Assembly (NCBI RefSeq): GCF_014204495.1
Contig: NZ_JACHLN010000004.1
Span: 1 to 64,000, forward strand
Reading direction: 5' to 3'
Source: Sphingomonas kyeonggiensis
Lineage (GTDB): Bacteria; Pseudomonadota; Alphaproteobacteria; Sphingomonadales; Sphingomonadaceae
DNA: 64,000 bases
Below are positions 34,154-43,833 of this stretch, piece by piece. Made by a program: the position numbers and the translations under genes. The notes under the pieces were generated by a model that saw only the letters and a list, made by a program, of their open reading frames with translations, did no database searches and was not told where the DNA came from. How positions within the stretch are numbered: position 1 is the first letter of the stretch; the number at the start of each line of letters is the position of its first letter.

Positions 34154-35662
34154 TCATGATTGGGGAGCGGCGAGCCGGGCCAGCCAGGCATCCTGCATGG
34201 GCTGGCGCAGCACCTGCTCGCGAACGAAGCCGAGCATGCGGCGGAACTGGGCCTTCACTTCCTCGGGCGAGGCGCGATCGATCGCCGGCGGCCAGCTTTC
34301 GGGCTCGACGCCGTGGCCGAGGAACAGCGCGCGCCAGCTGTCCGGCGGAAGGTTTTCCTCCTCGAACGGCGCCAGTTCGCCACGGGCGCGGAACAGCGCG
34401 ATGGCATGGGCGAGATCGGGCGATACCTCGCGCGCGCCCTCCCAGAAGGGGCCGGCATAGCGGGCCAGCGCATAATGGGCGGACTGGAAGTCGCGGAGCC
34501 GGTCGAGCGCTTCGGTAGTGGCGTGGTTATAGGCGTCGCGCTCGGCGGCGAAACCGGCACCGGCCGGGAAGTCGGCAAGCAACTGGACCAGGCTGACCTG
34601 CAGCCCGAGCAGGTCGAGGCCGTGGACCGGATCGAACCGCGCGCCGAGCATGACCTGGTTGCCCGTCCAGGGTTGCGCGGGGCGGCCGGGATCGAGCGTG
34701 CGGATCACGGCGCCGGTTAGCGGCAGGCCCGAGGCTGTAGTCGCGGCGGCCAGCGCTTCCTCGTCGCTGGCGTGCGCACTCGACCAGGCATGGGTGACGC
34801 AGGTCGCCGGGCGGCTCGGTTGGAGCGCGGTCCAGCCCGTGGGGCCAGCGCGGTTCTCGGCATAGACCGGGAGGCTGGCAAAGGCCGGGCCGGCAGCGGT
34901 CAGCACGCGGTCAGCGGGAAAATGCCCGCGCCAGCTCAGGAAGTCCGCGTCGAGCGCGCCGCCCGTATCGACGAACAGGTCGCCGGCCAGCCGCTGCCCC
35001 TCGCCCAGGTCGAGCGCGGCGATCGTCTCGCCCTGGCGCTCGGCGATTACCCGGTCGGCGGTGTGGACGGTGACGCCGTTGTGGATCGCCGCCTCGCGCA
35101 GCAGCCGGGAATAGGGGATCGCCGGCAGGTGATAGCCATAGTCGCACCGGCCATAGCCCGCGCTCTGGTCATCCGGCAGCATCAGCCGCCCGTGCCGCGC
35201 GGCGGCGGCGGTGAGCGAGAAATCATCGAGCGGGACGTTCAGGCCATGCGCACGCGCCTTGACCCAATGGGGAAAGAACTCGTCCTCGCCGATCCGGGCA
35301 CCGGCGGAGCCATAGGCGTGGAGGAAGGGTGGTTGGGGCTGCGGCGACACCCGAACCGTTCCCCGGCGAACGCCGGGGTGCAGTTCGGGAGATTGGCCCG
35401 CCTCCAGCTCCACAAAATTCTGCCCAAGCGTCAGGCTTCCGCCCGTCGCCCGCAACAAACCAGCCTCATCGATGCGAAGCTGGGCATGCAGCGCCTCCAG
35501 CGCCGGAAACGTCGCATAGACATCCACCGGCGCCAGCGCACTCGGCAGCTCCACCGCCTCCACCCGAACGCCCGAAGCCCCGAGCGCCCGCGCCAGGGCA
35601 GCCGCCGCCAGCCACAGCGGCGCATCGCGGCCGGCGACGATCACGGTGAAGGCAGCGCTCAT
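34154..35662 (-). CDS. Tryptophan-halogenase-like flavoprotein, degenerate motifs
   Basis: 502 residues, paralogous in plan to the next gene (RCDYGYHLPAIPYSRLLREAAIHNGVTVH, DLFVDTGGALDADFLSW, LLGLQVSLVQLLADFP). However, the FAD GxGxxG motif is replaced by AGRDAPLW and the halogenase WxWxIP motif is absent. It probably does not halogenate; it may be an accessory partner. A 21-bp genomic repeat lies inside the coding sequence (35358-35380) and is translated as HPGVRRGT. Start and stop overlap neighbouring genes by four bases on the upstream side, so it is coupled to the intact halogenase gene. Confidence 0.8.
   Translation of the reverse strand: MSAAFTVIVAGRDAPLWLAAAALARALGASGVRVEAVELPSALAPVDVYATFPALEALHAQLRIDEAGLLRATGGSLTLGQNFVELEAGQSPELHPGVRRGTVRVSPQPQPPFLHAYGSAGARIGEDEFFPHWVKARAHGLNVPLDDFSLTAAAARHGRLMLPDDQSAGYGRCDYGYHLPAIPYSRLLREAAIHNGVTVHTADRVIAERQGETIAALDLGEGQRLAGDLFVDTGGALDADFLSWRGHFPADRVLTAAGPAFASLPVYAENRAGPTGWTALQPSRPATCVTHAWSSAHASDEEALAAATTASGLPLTGAVIRTLDPGRPAQPWTGNQVMLGARFDPVHGLDLLGLQVSLVQLLADFPAGAGFAAERDAYNHATTEALDRLRDFQSAHYALARYAGPFWEGAREVSPDLAHAIALFRARGELAPFEEENLPPDSWRALFLGHGVEPESWPPAIDRASPEEVKAQFRRMLGFVREQVLRQPMQDAWLARLAAPQS
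35358..35380. repeat. Class D palindrome embedded in a coding sequence
   Basis: The 21-base arm GTTCCCCGGCG-AACGCCGGGG is identical to the left arm of the intergenic pair at 24498. It lies in frame within the degenerate halogenase gene. Confidence 0.8.
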
Positions 35663-37206
35663 GCGACCACCGCCACGTCACCCGCCGGGCAATAGCCGGC
35701 GAGGAAATCAGCATGCGCCGGCAGTGCCGCCGCGTTGGAAGCGATGCGTTCGCGCAGATCGGCAAGCCGCCCCACCACCTGATCGAGCGGCGCGCGGTCG
35801 GCCTGACGATCCCAGGCCTGGGGCATGATCCCCTGCCCCATCAGCACCGCCAGCCAGGAATCGCGCGAGAACAGGCCGAGCTTGTAGTCCGGCGCGCGAC
35901 CGCTGGAGCGGAACAGATCGATCTTGTGCGCCAGGCTGTCCGGCAGCGCCATGTTCCGCACATGGTCCCAGAGCGGTTCGCCGTGCCGGGCATTGGCGGT
36001 GTAGTGGAGCACAAGGAAGTCGCGGGTGCGGTCGTAATGGATCGCGAACAGCCGGTTGAACTCGGCGGTCAGGCGCGGATCGATCGCGCCGCCGGGCCGG
36101 GGCATCAGCTTCGCCAGGTCGATCACCGCCGCCTGGATCAGGAAGATGCTGGTCGATTCCAGCGGCTCGAGGAAGCCCGAGGACAGCCCGACCGCGACGA
36201 CATTGCCTTCCCAGCCACGCTCCCGCCGCCCAGCCTGGAAGCGCAGCACGCGGGGCTCGGCAAGCGGGGTGCCGTCGATCGCGCCGAGCAAGGTTTCCCG
36301 CGCGCGGTCTTCCGAGCAGAAGGCGCTGGCGAAGACATAGCCATTGCCGATCCGGTGCTGGAGCGGGATGCGCCAGGTCCAGCCGCCGGTCTGGGCCGTC
36401 GAGCGCGTGAAAGGCGTGATGCCTGCCACGCTGGCGCACGGCACCGCCATGGCGCGGTCGCAGGGCAGCCATTCGCTCCAGTCCTGCCACGCCACGCCCA
36501 TATTCTGCCCGAGCAGCAGCGAGCGGAAGCCGGAGCAGTCGATGAACAGATCGCCTTCGATCCGCGCACCGGATTCGAGCGAGACGCTCTCGACGAGCCC
36601 TGTCTCGGTACTGCGCGAGACCTCGACGATCTTGCCCTCGATCCGCCGGACGCCGCGCTGCGTCGCCCAGCCGCGCAGATACCGGGCGTAGAGCCCGGCG
36701 TCGAAATGATAGGCGTAGGAGAAGGTCGAGCGGATCGAGCGCGGGTCGGGGTCCGGCATGTCGAACACGCCTTCGCGGCACATCGCGGCGGCGAAGCTGT
36801 ATTCGGGCCATTCGCCGACCGGCTTGCCCGATGCCCTGGCGCGGAGCCAGTGGTGCTGGAAGTCGAGCCCGCCCCAGCGCTCGCCGAAGGTGCCGAAGGG
36901 GTGGACATAGCGGCCGCCGGGTTTGTCCCAGCCGACGAACTCGATGCCCAGCTTGAAGCTGCCCTGGGTGGCGGCCATGAACTCGGCCTCGTCGAGCCCG
37001 AGCATCGCGTTGAATTCGCGGATATGCGGCAGCGTCGCTTCGCCGACACCCACCGTGCCGATCTCGTCGGACTCGATCAGGGTCAGCGCATAATCCTTGT
37101 CGGGCAGCAGGCGGGCGAGCCCGGCCGCGCACATCCAGCCCGCGGTCCCGCCGCCGACGATGACGACGCGCAGGGGCGCCGCGGATGTGCTCGAGCTGGG
37201 CTGCAT
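35659..37206 (-). CDS. Flavin-dependent tryptophan halogenase family protein
   Basis: 515 residues. The FAD-binding GGGTAGW and the signature WxWxIP (GGWTWRIPL, about residue 277) are intact, together with GWDKPGGRYVHPFG and the active-site lysine region IGVGEATLPHI. In sphingomonads, caulobacters and xanthomonads members occur next to carbohydrate-linked TonB receptors and are of uncertain substrate. The gene follows the receptor gene by 60 bases and is coupled to the degenerate paralogue by a four-base overlap. Confidence 0.9.
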   Translation of the reverse strand: MQPSSSTSAAPLRVVIVGGGTAGWMCAAGLARLLPDKDYALTLIESDEIGTVGVGEATLPHIREFNAMLGLDEAEFMAATQGSFKLGIEFVGWDKPGGRYVHPFGTFGERWGGLDFQHHWLRARASGKPVGEWPEYSFAAAMCREGVFDMPDPDPRSIRSTFSYAYHFDAGLYARYLRGWATQRGVRRIEGKIVEVSRSTETGLVESVSLESGARIEGDLFIDCSGFRSLLLGQNMGVAWQDWSEWLPCDRAMAVPCASVAGITPFTRSTAQTGGWTWRIPLQHRIGNGYVFASAFCSEDRARETLLGAIDGTPLAEPRVLRFQAGRRERGWEGNVVAVGLSSGFLEPLESTSIFLIQAAVIDLAKLMPRPGGAIDPRLTAEFNRLFAIHYDRTRDFLVLHYTANARHGEPLWDHVRNMALPDSLAHKIDLFRSSGRAPDYKLGLFSRDSWLAVLMGQGIMPQAWDRQADRAPLDQVVGRLADLRERIASNAAALPAHADFLAGYCPAGDVAVVA

Positions 37207-37266
37207 GCAATTCGCTCCCGAAAGAAATGGCGCCGCCGAATGAAGGAACGGCGGCGCCGAGGGGAG

Positions 37267-40200
37267 TTAGAACTTGAACCGGGCGCCGAACTGGAAGCGG
37301 CGATCGACCCGGCTCCAGTTTGCGTCGCGGTAAACGGGCTTGGCGCCGGGCGTCTTGCTCGTGTCGCCGAAGATCTGCTGCTGGAACACGCTGGTGGTGC
37401 CGAGCAGGTTCGATCCTTCGACCGACAGCTCGACCCATTTCGCCAGCGAGAAGCGCAGCGAACCGTCGAGGAACCCGGCTGCCTTCTGGAACACCGGCAG
37501 GCCGATGCAGCAGTCCAGATTGTCGGTGAGGAAGCGCGAGCGCCAGTTATAGGCGACACGCATCGCCACCGGGCCCTTTTCGTAGAGCATCACCGCGTTG
37601 AACGTGTGCTTGGAGATGCCCGCCAGCTGGTGCGAGTCCATCACCACGCCGCGCCCGCCCGAGGTGTCGAGGCCCGCGCCGAAGCCGCCGGTGCCGCCCG
37701 AGTCCAGCGCGCCCGCCGTCACCAGGTTCGAGTTGTTGATGCCCGACTGGTCGACGAACGTGTAGTTCAGCTGGGTACCAAGCCCGCTAAGCGCGCCCGG
37801 CAGGAAATCGAAGAAGGTCTGGAAGGCAACTTCGAATCCCTTCAGCGTCCCCCCATCCTCACCATTGCGCGGGCCGCGCATCAGCACGGTCTGGGTCGAG
37901 TTGTTGTTGGTGAAGCTGCGGTAGAACTCACCGTACGAGATGCTCGAATTGAGCTTCTTGTAGAAGCCGTCGATCGTGAACGAGCTGCTGCGGCCGAAAT
38001 AATGCTCGAAGGTCAGGTCGAACTGGTCGGCCGTGATCGGCTTGAGTGCCGGGAAGCCCGATTCCGCGCGGAACACGAAGTTGTAGCCGGTGACCGTGCC
38101 CGCGCCGTTGCGGACCAGGTAGGGCGACGTCGCCGAACCGTCGAGGATCGGTCCCTGGATCGAGACGAAGTTGCGCAGCAGGCCGAAGTCCGGCCGCGAC
38201 ATGCCCCGCGAATAGCCGAAGCGGATGAAGCTCTTGTCGTCGAGGCCCAGCCGCAGGTTGAAGCTCGGCAGCCAGTTGTCATAGCTGGCCTCATAGGTGT
38301 TCGCCGTGCCGCCACCGCTGGCGAAGGCCGCCACCGCCGGCGTGACGAAGCACATCGGGTTGACGATCCAGGTGGCCGGCAGCGCCGAGCCGCAGGGCTG
38401 GTAGTTGGTGAAGGTGGTGGTCAGCGGATAGCCGACGCTACCGTCGGAATCGATGCTGGTGCGGACATAGCGCAGGCCGATATTGCCGCGGATATTGATC
38501 CCGCCGATATTCGCATTGTCGCCGCCGAAGCGCAGCATCGCATAGGCCGCGGTGGTCTTCTCCTTGACGTGCATCACCTCGGACGGGAGGTAGCAGCCCT
38601 CGACCGTGGCGTCGGCCCGGTCGCAGATCGGCTCCCAGCCCATCGGCGAACCGGTGGTCGAGCCGCTGACGCCCTGCACCAGCCGCGCGCGGTCCATCAG
38701 CGTGGCGCGGTTCATGTAGACCAGCGCCGGATTGTCATAGACGCTGCCGTCGTAGAAGCCGTCGCCGAGCGTGACCGACTCCCACATGCCCGGGCCATAG
38801 CCCTTGAACGCGGGATGGCCGGCATTGCAGCTCGGATAGGCACCGCCCGTGGTGTTGTCGATGTTGAAGCCCGGACCGTTGCAGTTCCACGATGCCGCGA
38901 CCGGCGACCAGTTGAAGGTCGAGTAGCGCACCGTCTGGGCGCGATCGGCATAGCGGACGCCGACCTTCAGCGAGTCCAGCCAGCCGCCCTCGTCGAAGTC
39001 ATAGCCGATATCGCCGCGGAACGCGGTCTCCTTGGCGTCATTGTCCTCCATGTGCGCCTGGACGAACGGCATCCAGTAATTGTGCGGGTTGGAGAGGCCG
39101 CCGGCGGCATAGTTCACGTTAGAGCCCGGCAGCAGCTTCACATTGGGCGTGCCGTCCTTGTTCGTGCTGTACTGCACATTGGCCATCGAGCCGACCGCGA
39201 CGAGGATGTCGTCATTGGTGGTGTTGGCCCAGATATGCTGCACGTCGAGATTGACGTGGAGCTTCTCGGTCACGTCCCAGCGGATGTTGCCCGACAGGTC
39301 CTGGGTCCGCTCGCGGTGATCGAAGTTGCGCGCCTCGTTCTGGAAATAGAGGCCGTCCTGCAGCGTCGAGCAGACCGAAGGCGCCGCGCAATTGTTGACG
39401 AAGGGCTGGCCCGGAACGGCCGAGCCGGTGTTGATCGCTTCCTGGGTGCTGTCCCAGCTGCCGCGCCAGCTGCCATGCGCCTGGGTCAGCGTGCCCGACT
39501 GGAGCATGCCATCCGGCCCGAAGACGAAGGCGGAGGTGCCCGGCGCCCGGCCGAGCGCCGTGGTGGCGCGCGGGTTGAACGCCGGGGTGCCGAAGTAATT
39601 GCCGTCCAGGATCACATGGCTGGCCCGCTCGAGCCAGGCATTGTGATACTCGCTGTCGTTATACTGGGCGGTCATGCGGAAATTGCCCGCATTGTTCTCG
39701 TACTGCGCCGCCGCCGAGATGCCGCGCCGGGTGCGGTCGTAATCGACCTGCGAATAGCGGATGCCATCGGGGATATAGGCCCAACCGGTGCCGCCGAACG
39801 GGTTGGCGGAGCAGTTCACGGTGCCGTTGGTCAGCACGCCATTGCCCTGCGCATTGGTCGCGCCGGCCGAGCAATAGGTGTCGATCTTGTCCATGATCAC
39901 GTTTTCGGTGCGCGTCACGACGTGGCTGCGGGCGAAATTGGCCATCAGGCCGAAGCGGCCGATCGCGGTGTCCCAGGTGTTCGAGATCAGGCCCGAGAAC
40001 TCGCCGGTCCACTCCTTCGAACGGGTGCCATAGCTCGCCTTGGCGTTGCCGGCGACGACCAGCCCCTTCTGGTCGAACGGCAGGCGGGTGCGCAGATTGA
40101 CCGTGCCGGCCAGGCCGCCCTCGATCATCTCCGCCGTCTGGTTCTTGTAGGCATCGACGCCGGCCATCAGCTCGGGCGAGATGTCGTTGAAGTTGAGCCC

Positions 40201-40614
40201 GCGATTGGCATCGGCCGAGAAGCTGTCGCGCCCGTTGAACTCGGTGCGGACGAAAGTGAGGCCGCGGATCAGCACCGCGGTCGGCTCGCCCGAGGGGTGC
40301 GTCGAGTCCCCGGCCGCCTGCAGGCGCGAGGTGGTGATGCCCGGCACGCGCTGGAGCGCGCCCGCCACCGAGGTGTCGGGGAAGGCGCCGATATCGGTCG
40401 CGGTGATCGAGTCGACCACCGTGTCGGAATCGCGCTTGATCGTCTGCGCGCTTTCCAGCGCCTTGCGGACGCCGACGACGACGATCGCGCCGCTATCCTC
40501 TTCCTGGGTAGCTTCGGGTGCCGAGGCGGTCTGCGCCTGGGCAATGCCGGCCAGGCCCATCAGGGCCACGGCCGCCAGCGAGGCGCCGCCCCGCAACAAA
40601 GTGATCTGCTTCAT
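37267..40614 (-). CDS. TonB-dependent receptor, carbohydrate-uptake type
   Basis: 1,115 residues with signal peptide (MKQITLLRGGASLAAVALMG...AQA). The TonB box is EDSGAIVVVG, the plug begins VRKALESAQTIKRDSDTVVDSITATDIGAFPD, and a large 22-strand barrel ends QFGARFKF with a C-terminal phenylalanine for outer-membrane assembly. The plug sequence is the class often linked with maltodextrin or other glycan uptake. The start at 40614 has GGAGGAAAG upstream. It is the first gene of receptor/halogenase/halogenase-like/GH97 and probably expressed from the AT-rich region upstream. Confidence 0.95.
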   Translation of the reverse strand: MKQITLLRGGASLAAVALMGLAGIAQAQTASAPEATQEEDSGAIVVVGVRKALESAQTIKRDSDTVVDSITATDIGAFPDTSVAGALQRVPGITTSRLQAAGDSTHPSGEPTAVLIRGLTFVRTEFNGRDSFSADANRGLNFNDISPELMAGVDAYKNQTAEMIEGGLAGTVNLRTRLPFDQKGLVVAGNAKASYGTRSKEWTGEFSGLISNTWDTAIGRFGLMANFARSHVVTRTENVIMDKIDTYCSAGATNAQGNGVLTNGTVNCSANPFGGTGWAYIPDGIRYSQVDYDRTRRGISAAAQYENNAGNFRMTAQYNDSEYHNAWLERASHVILDGNYFGTPAFNPRATTALGRAPGTSAFVFGPDGMLQSGTLTQAHGSWRGSWDSTQEAINTGSAVPGQPFVNNCAAPSVCSTLQDGLYFQNEARNFDHRERTQDLSGNIRWDVTEKLHVNLDVQHIWANTTNDDILVAVGSMANVQYSTNKDGTPNVKLLPGSNVNYAAGGLSNPHNYWMPFVQAHMEDNDAKETAFRGDIGYDFDEGGWLDSLKVGVRYADRAQTVRYSTFNWSPVAASWNCNGPGFNIDNTTGGAYPSCNAGHPAFKGYGPGMWESVTLGDGFYDGSVYDNPALVYMNRATLMDRARLVQGVSGSTTGSPMGWEPICDRADATVEGCYLPSEVMHVKEKTTAAYAMLRFGGDNANIGGINIRGNIGLRYVRTSIDSDGSVGYPLTTTFTNYQPCGSALPATWIVNPMCFVTPAVAAFASGGGTANTYEASYDNWLPSFNLRLGLDDKSFIRFGYSRGMSRPDFGLLRNFVSIQGPILDGSATSPYLVRNGAGTVTGYNFVFRAESGFPALKPITADQFDLTFEHYFGRSSSFTIDGFYKKLNSSISYGEFYRSFTNNNSTQTVLMRGPRNGEDGGTLKGFEVAFQTFFDFLPGALSGLGTQLNYTFVDQSGINNSNLVTAGALDSGGTGGFGAGLDTSGGRGVVMDSHQLAGISKHTFNAVMLYEKGPVAMRVAYNWRSRFLTDNLDCCIGLPVFQKAAGFLDGSLRFSLAKWVELSVEGSNLLGTTSVFQQQIFGDTSKTPGAKPVYRDANWSRVDRRFQFGARFKF

Positions 40615-41108
40615 CTTTCCTCCCTCCGTCGCGCCTTTGCGGCGCTGTTGCACGCGCGGCACCGCGGGGCCCCCGCCCCGCAGCGTCGCTTCAGATTCCC
40701 AATCGGTGCTTCAAGGCGCGGATGCGCGAAACGCGCGCAGGGCAAGGCCCGGCGCTGTCGCGCATGATCGCAAGCCGGCTATGCCGCGCTTCCCCCAAGA
40801 CACCCTCCATTGTGCCGACCCCGCTCTCCGGCGGGACCATCCACTTGCAAGCCACCCAGCCCGGGAAGCTCTTTGCGTAACTTTGCGTAAATTGAGCAAA
40901 GTCGCAAGAGAGAAATTTTGCAGAATATTTCTGCATCTATCTTGTTATTAAATAACAGTTTTATATCAGATTTTGGCTCTGATCGCATGAATTTCCGCAA
41001 CCGCGAACGAGTCGCGCGGTGCAATTTTGCCTTGCAATCAATGCAAATTTTGCACAACCTCGCACGGCAATGCAAAGCCATGCCACGCCTTGCGCCCGCA
41101 AAGGGCTG
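40615..41108. promoter_or_regulatory. AT-rich regulatory region between the MFS gene and the TonB receptor
   Basis: This 494-base gap has no gene. A low-GC stretch of about 200 bases (40870-41070) carries several palindromes: TGTTATT-A-AATAACA (40943-40957), GCAGAA-TAT-TTCTGC (about 40920-40934) and TTGCA-ATCAA-TGCAA (about 41034-41048). A tandem 10-bp repeat CTTTGCGTAA occurs at 40871-40890. These are likely operators or curvature elements for the receptor operon, perhaps bound by the LacI protein encoded at 42685. No terminator of the MFS gene was identified. Confidence 0.5.
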
Positions 41109-42626
41109 TCACCTGGAGCCGGTATCGGCGCTGCGTGGAAGCGTGAGCGCGAAGCCTGCCGCGACCAGCAGCGCTGCCGCGGCGAGGAGGAGCGCATATT
41201 CGGCCTGGCCGTGGAAGACGCGACCGACCAGCGGCCCGAGCATCGTCGAGGCGACAAGCTGGGGGATCACCAGGAACATGTTGTGGATGCCCATGTACAC
41301 GCCGGCCTTGCCCGGCGGCACGCTGCCGGCGAGCATGGCATAGGGCATCGACATGATCGCCGCCCAGGCGAGCCCCACCCCGATCGTCGGCAACCACAAG
41401 GCTACCGGATCGCCGACCAGCAGGAAGCCGACCAGTCCGGCTGCGCCGAAGCAAAGGCACAGCGCATGCGTCAGCCGTCGGCCGAGCCGCTCGCCGATGC
41501 CGGGCAGCAGCAGCGCGCCCAGCGCCGCGACGCCGTTATAGCCGGCGAAGAGCACGCCGACCCAGTCGGCTGCCTCATTGTACCCGGCGGACGCAGGGTC
41601 GGCGGTGCCGTAGTGCCGGAGCGCCAGCGCGGGCACGGTGTAGATCCACATCGCGAACAGGCCGTACCAGGTGAAGAACTGGACCACCGCCAGCCGCTTG
41701 AGCACCGGCGGCATCGAGCGGATGTCCTCGACGATCTCGAGCATCCCGATCGAGCTGCGGCCCAGGCGCCGCAGCCGCACCACCACTGCCTGGAGCAGCC
41801 CGAACAGGAAGCAGATGCCGGCAATGACGTAGATCTCGCGCTTCCAGCCGGCGAGCGCGGCGGCCCCGGCGATCCCCGCCCCGGCCAGCATCCAGCCGAT
41901 GCCGTGACGCACCAGCGAAGCCGCGCGCTCGGGCGACAGCGTCACCGGCGGCATCGCTTCCTCGGGCAGCCGCTCGGGCGCCGGGCATTCGGGGGTGGTG
42001 ACGATCGTCCAGCTCACCGCCACCAGCAGGCAGACCCCGCCGATATAGAAGGCGCTGCGCACCGATTGCGGGAGCAGATGCGGCTCCGGCTGGCCGCTCA
42101 GCCCCGCCCAATGGACCAGCATCCAGGGCAGTGCGGAAGCGAATACCGCGCCGATGCCGATGAAGAACACCTGCATCGCGAAGCCGGCGGTGCGCTGGCT
42201 CTCGGGCACCCGGTCCGCCACCAGCGCGCGGAACGGCTCCATCGCGATGTTGATCGATGCAGTGAGCACCCAGAGCATCAGGCTCGCCGCCCACAGGCTG
42301 GTGGCATTGGGCATCAGGAACAGCGCCAGCGCGGTGCAGACCGCGCCGGCCAGGATATAGGGGCGCCTCCGGCCAAGCGGCCCGCGGGTGCGATCGCTCA
42401 GATGGCCGATGATCGGCTGGACGAGCAGCCCGGTCGCCGGGCCCGCGATCCACAATATCGCAAGGTCGTCGAGCTCGGCGCCGAGCGTCTGGAAGATGCG
42501 GCTGGTGTTTACGTTCTGCAGGCCCCAGACAATCTGGATGCCAAGCAGGCCGAAGCACATGTTCCAGATCTGCAACAGGCTGAGCCGCGTGACACGCGGC
42601 GCGGCGCCCGCGTCGCCAGCTTGCAA
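41109..42626 (-). CDS. MFS transporter, GPH/SLC45-like sugar importer
   Basis: 505 residues with about twelve membrane segments. The N-terminal WNMCFGLLGIQIVWGLQNVNTSRIFQTLGA and the loop HLSDRTRGPLGRRRPYIL are typical of the sugar:cation symporters related to SucX/SLC45, which in related bacteria import maltose or sucrose-type oligosaccharides. The start is a TTG preceded by GAGGGGGGAGCA; no ATG is in place. It diverges from the LacI gene, and follows the receptor operon on the same strand, completing an uptake locus with GH97. Confidence 0.88.
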   Translation of the reverse strand: MQAGDAGAAPRVTRLSLLQIWNMCFGLLGIQIVWGLQNVNTSRIFQTLGAELDDLAILWIAGPATGLLVQPIIGHLSDRTRGPLGRRRPYILAGAVCTALALFLMPNATSLWAASLMLWVLTASINIAMEPFRALVADRVPESQRTAGFAMQVFFIGIGAVFASALPWMLVHWAGLSGQPEPHLLPQSVRSAFYIGGVCLLVAVSWTIVTTPECPAPERLPEEAMPPVTLSPERAASLVRHGIGWMLAGAGIAGAAALAGWKREIYVIAGICFLFGLLQAVVVRLRRLGRSSIGMLEIVEDIRSMPPVLKRLAVVQFFTWYGLFAMWIYTVPALALRHYGTADPASAGYNEAADWVGVLFAGYNGVAALGALLLPGIGERLGRRLTHALCLCFGAAGLVGFLLVGDPVALWLPTIGVGLAWAAIMSMPYAMLAGSVPPGKAGVYMGIHNMFLVIPQLVASTMLGPLVGRVFHGQAEYALLLAAAALLVAAGFALTLPRSADTGSR

Positions 42627-42684
42627 TGCTCCCCCCTCACCGTTCTAATCTGGCCGTATTCGGCTTTCCTCAAGCTTGGGCACA

Positions 42685-43698
42685 ATGGGCAGCAGTAGCA
42701 ACAACAATACGACGCTGGAGGATCTGGCGAAGCTGGCCGGCGTGTCGATCTCGACCGTCTCGCGGGCGCTCAACGATCATCCGCTGATCAGCGCGCGTAC
42801 CAAGCAGAAGATCTGGGCGCTGGCGCGCGACCATGATTATCCCTTCCGCCCCTATATGCCGGCCGCGCCGGTGGGGGCCGAGGGGACGATCGTGATCGTC
42901 ACGCCGTTCATGCGCGGCCGGCCGCTGCCGCTATCACACCCGTTCTTCCTCGAGCTGCTCGCCAGCATCGGTGAGGCGGCGCGCGCCCGCGACTGCGACT
43001 TCACGGTGAGCCACACCACGCCTGCCAATTATGACGACCTGGTCGCCACCACCACGACCAGCCGGGCGAGCGGGGTAATCTTCCTCGGCCAGTCGATGCT
43101 GCACGACGCGTTCAACCAGCTCACCCAGACCAATGCCAATTTCGTGGTGTGGGGCGCGCAGATGTCCGGGCAGCTCTATTGCTCGATCGGATCGGACAAC
43201 CAGCTCGGCGGCAGGCGCGCGACGGCGCACCTCGCCCGGCTTGGCCGCAAGGCGATCCTGTTCCTGGGCGGCACCGATCCGGAATCGATGCAGCGCAAGC
43301 GCGGCTATGACGAGGCGCTGCGCGAAGCCGGGATCGCGGCCGATCCCAAGCTGGTGGTGCCGGTCGATTTCGAGCTCGAATCGGCCGACGCGGCGGTGAG
43401 CCGGCTGCTGCGCCGGCACGTCCATTTCGACGGCATCGTCGCGTCGTCCGACCTAATCGCCCTGGGCGCGATCCGCGCGCTGCGCCGCGCCGGCGTGTCG
43501 GTGCCGGGCGACGTATCGGTAATGGGCTATGACGACATGCTGCTCGCCCGGCTCTCCACCCCGGCGCTCAGCACGATCCGCCAGGACACGTTCGAGGCCG
43601 GCCGCCAGCTGGTATCCCGCATCCTCGACCCCTCCCCCGATCCCAGCGCCGAGCGGCTGCCGACGGACCTGATCGTGCGGGAGTCGTGCGGGGCGTAA
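42685..43698 (+). CDS. LacI family transcriptional regulator of the glucan-uptake locus
   Basis: 337 residues. The helix-turn-helix is TTLEDLAKLAGVSISTVSRALNDHPLISARTKQKI and the periplasmic-binding-type sensor domain follows (SRASGVIFLGQSML...DGIVASSDLIALGAIRAL...VMGYDDMLLARLSTPALSTIRQD). It is divergent from the MFS gene with 58 bases between starts, so it most likely controls the transporter and the receptor operon. The ATG at 42685 is preferred to an in-frame TTG at 42676. Confidence 0.93.
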   Translation: MGSSSNNNTTLEDLAKLAGVSISTVSRALNDHPLISARTKQKIWALARDHDYPFRPYMPAAPVGAEGTIVIVTPFMRGRPLPLSHPFFLELLASIGEAARARDCDFTVSHTTPANYDDLVATTTTSRASGVIFLGQSMLHDAFNQLTQTNANFVVWGAQMSGQLYCSIGSDNQLGGRRATAHLARLGRKAILFLGGTDPESMQRKRGYDEALREAGIAADPKLVVPVDFELESADAAVSRLLRRHVHFDGIVASSDLIALGAIRALRRAGVSVPGDVSVMGYDDMLLARLSTPALSTIRQDTFEAGRQLVSRILDPSPDPSAERLPTDLIVRESCGA

Positions 43699-43709
43699 TC
43701 CTGTGAATT

Positions 43710-43730
43710 CCCCTCCCTTGCAGGGAGGGG
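43710..43730. repeat. Single class C palindrome after the LacI gene
   Basis: CCCCTCCCTT-G-CAGGGAGGGG, identical in type to the right arm of the gph element. No partner arm is found nearby. It may terminate transcription of the LacI gene. Confidence 0.7.
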
Positions 43731-43833
43731 AGCAGAGGGGAAACCGATTAACCGATTGCCGCCATGCATGCCGCTCGGCTATGCCCGCCCCAGATACAGC
43801 GGAAAATCCGCAACCAGAGGTGAAAGTTAGCTT

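Noticed and set aside
35713..40767. Forward frame of about 1,684 codons
   Set aside because: Antisense to the halogenase and TonB-receptor genes, low-complexity product, no ribosome site or domain.
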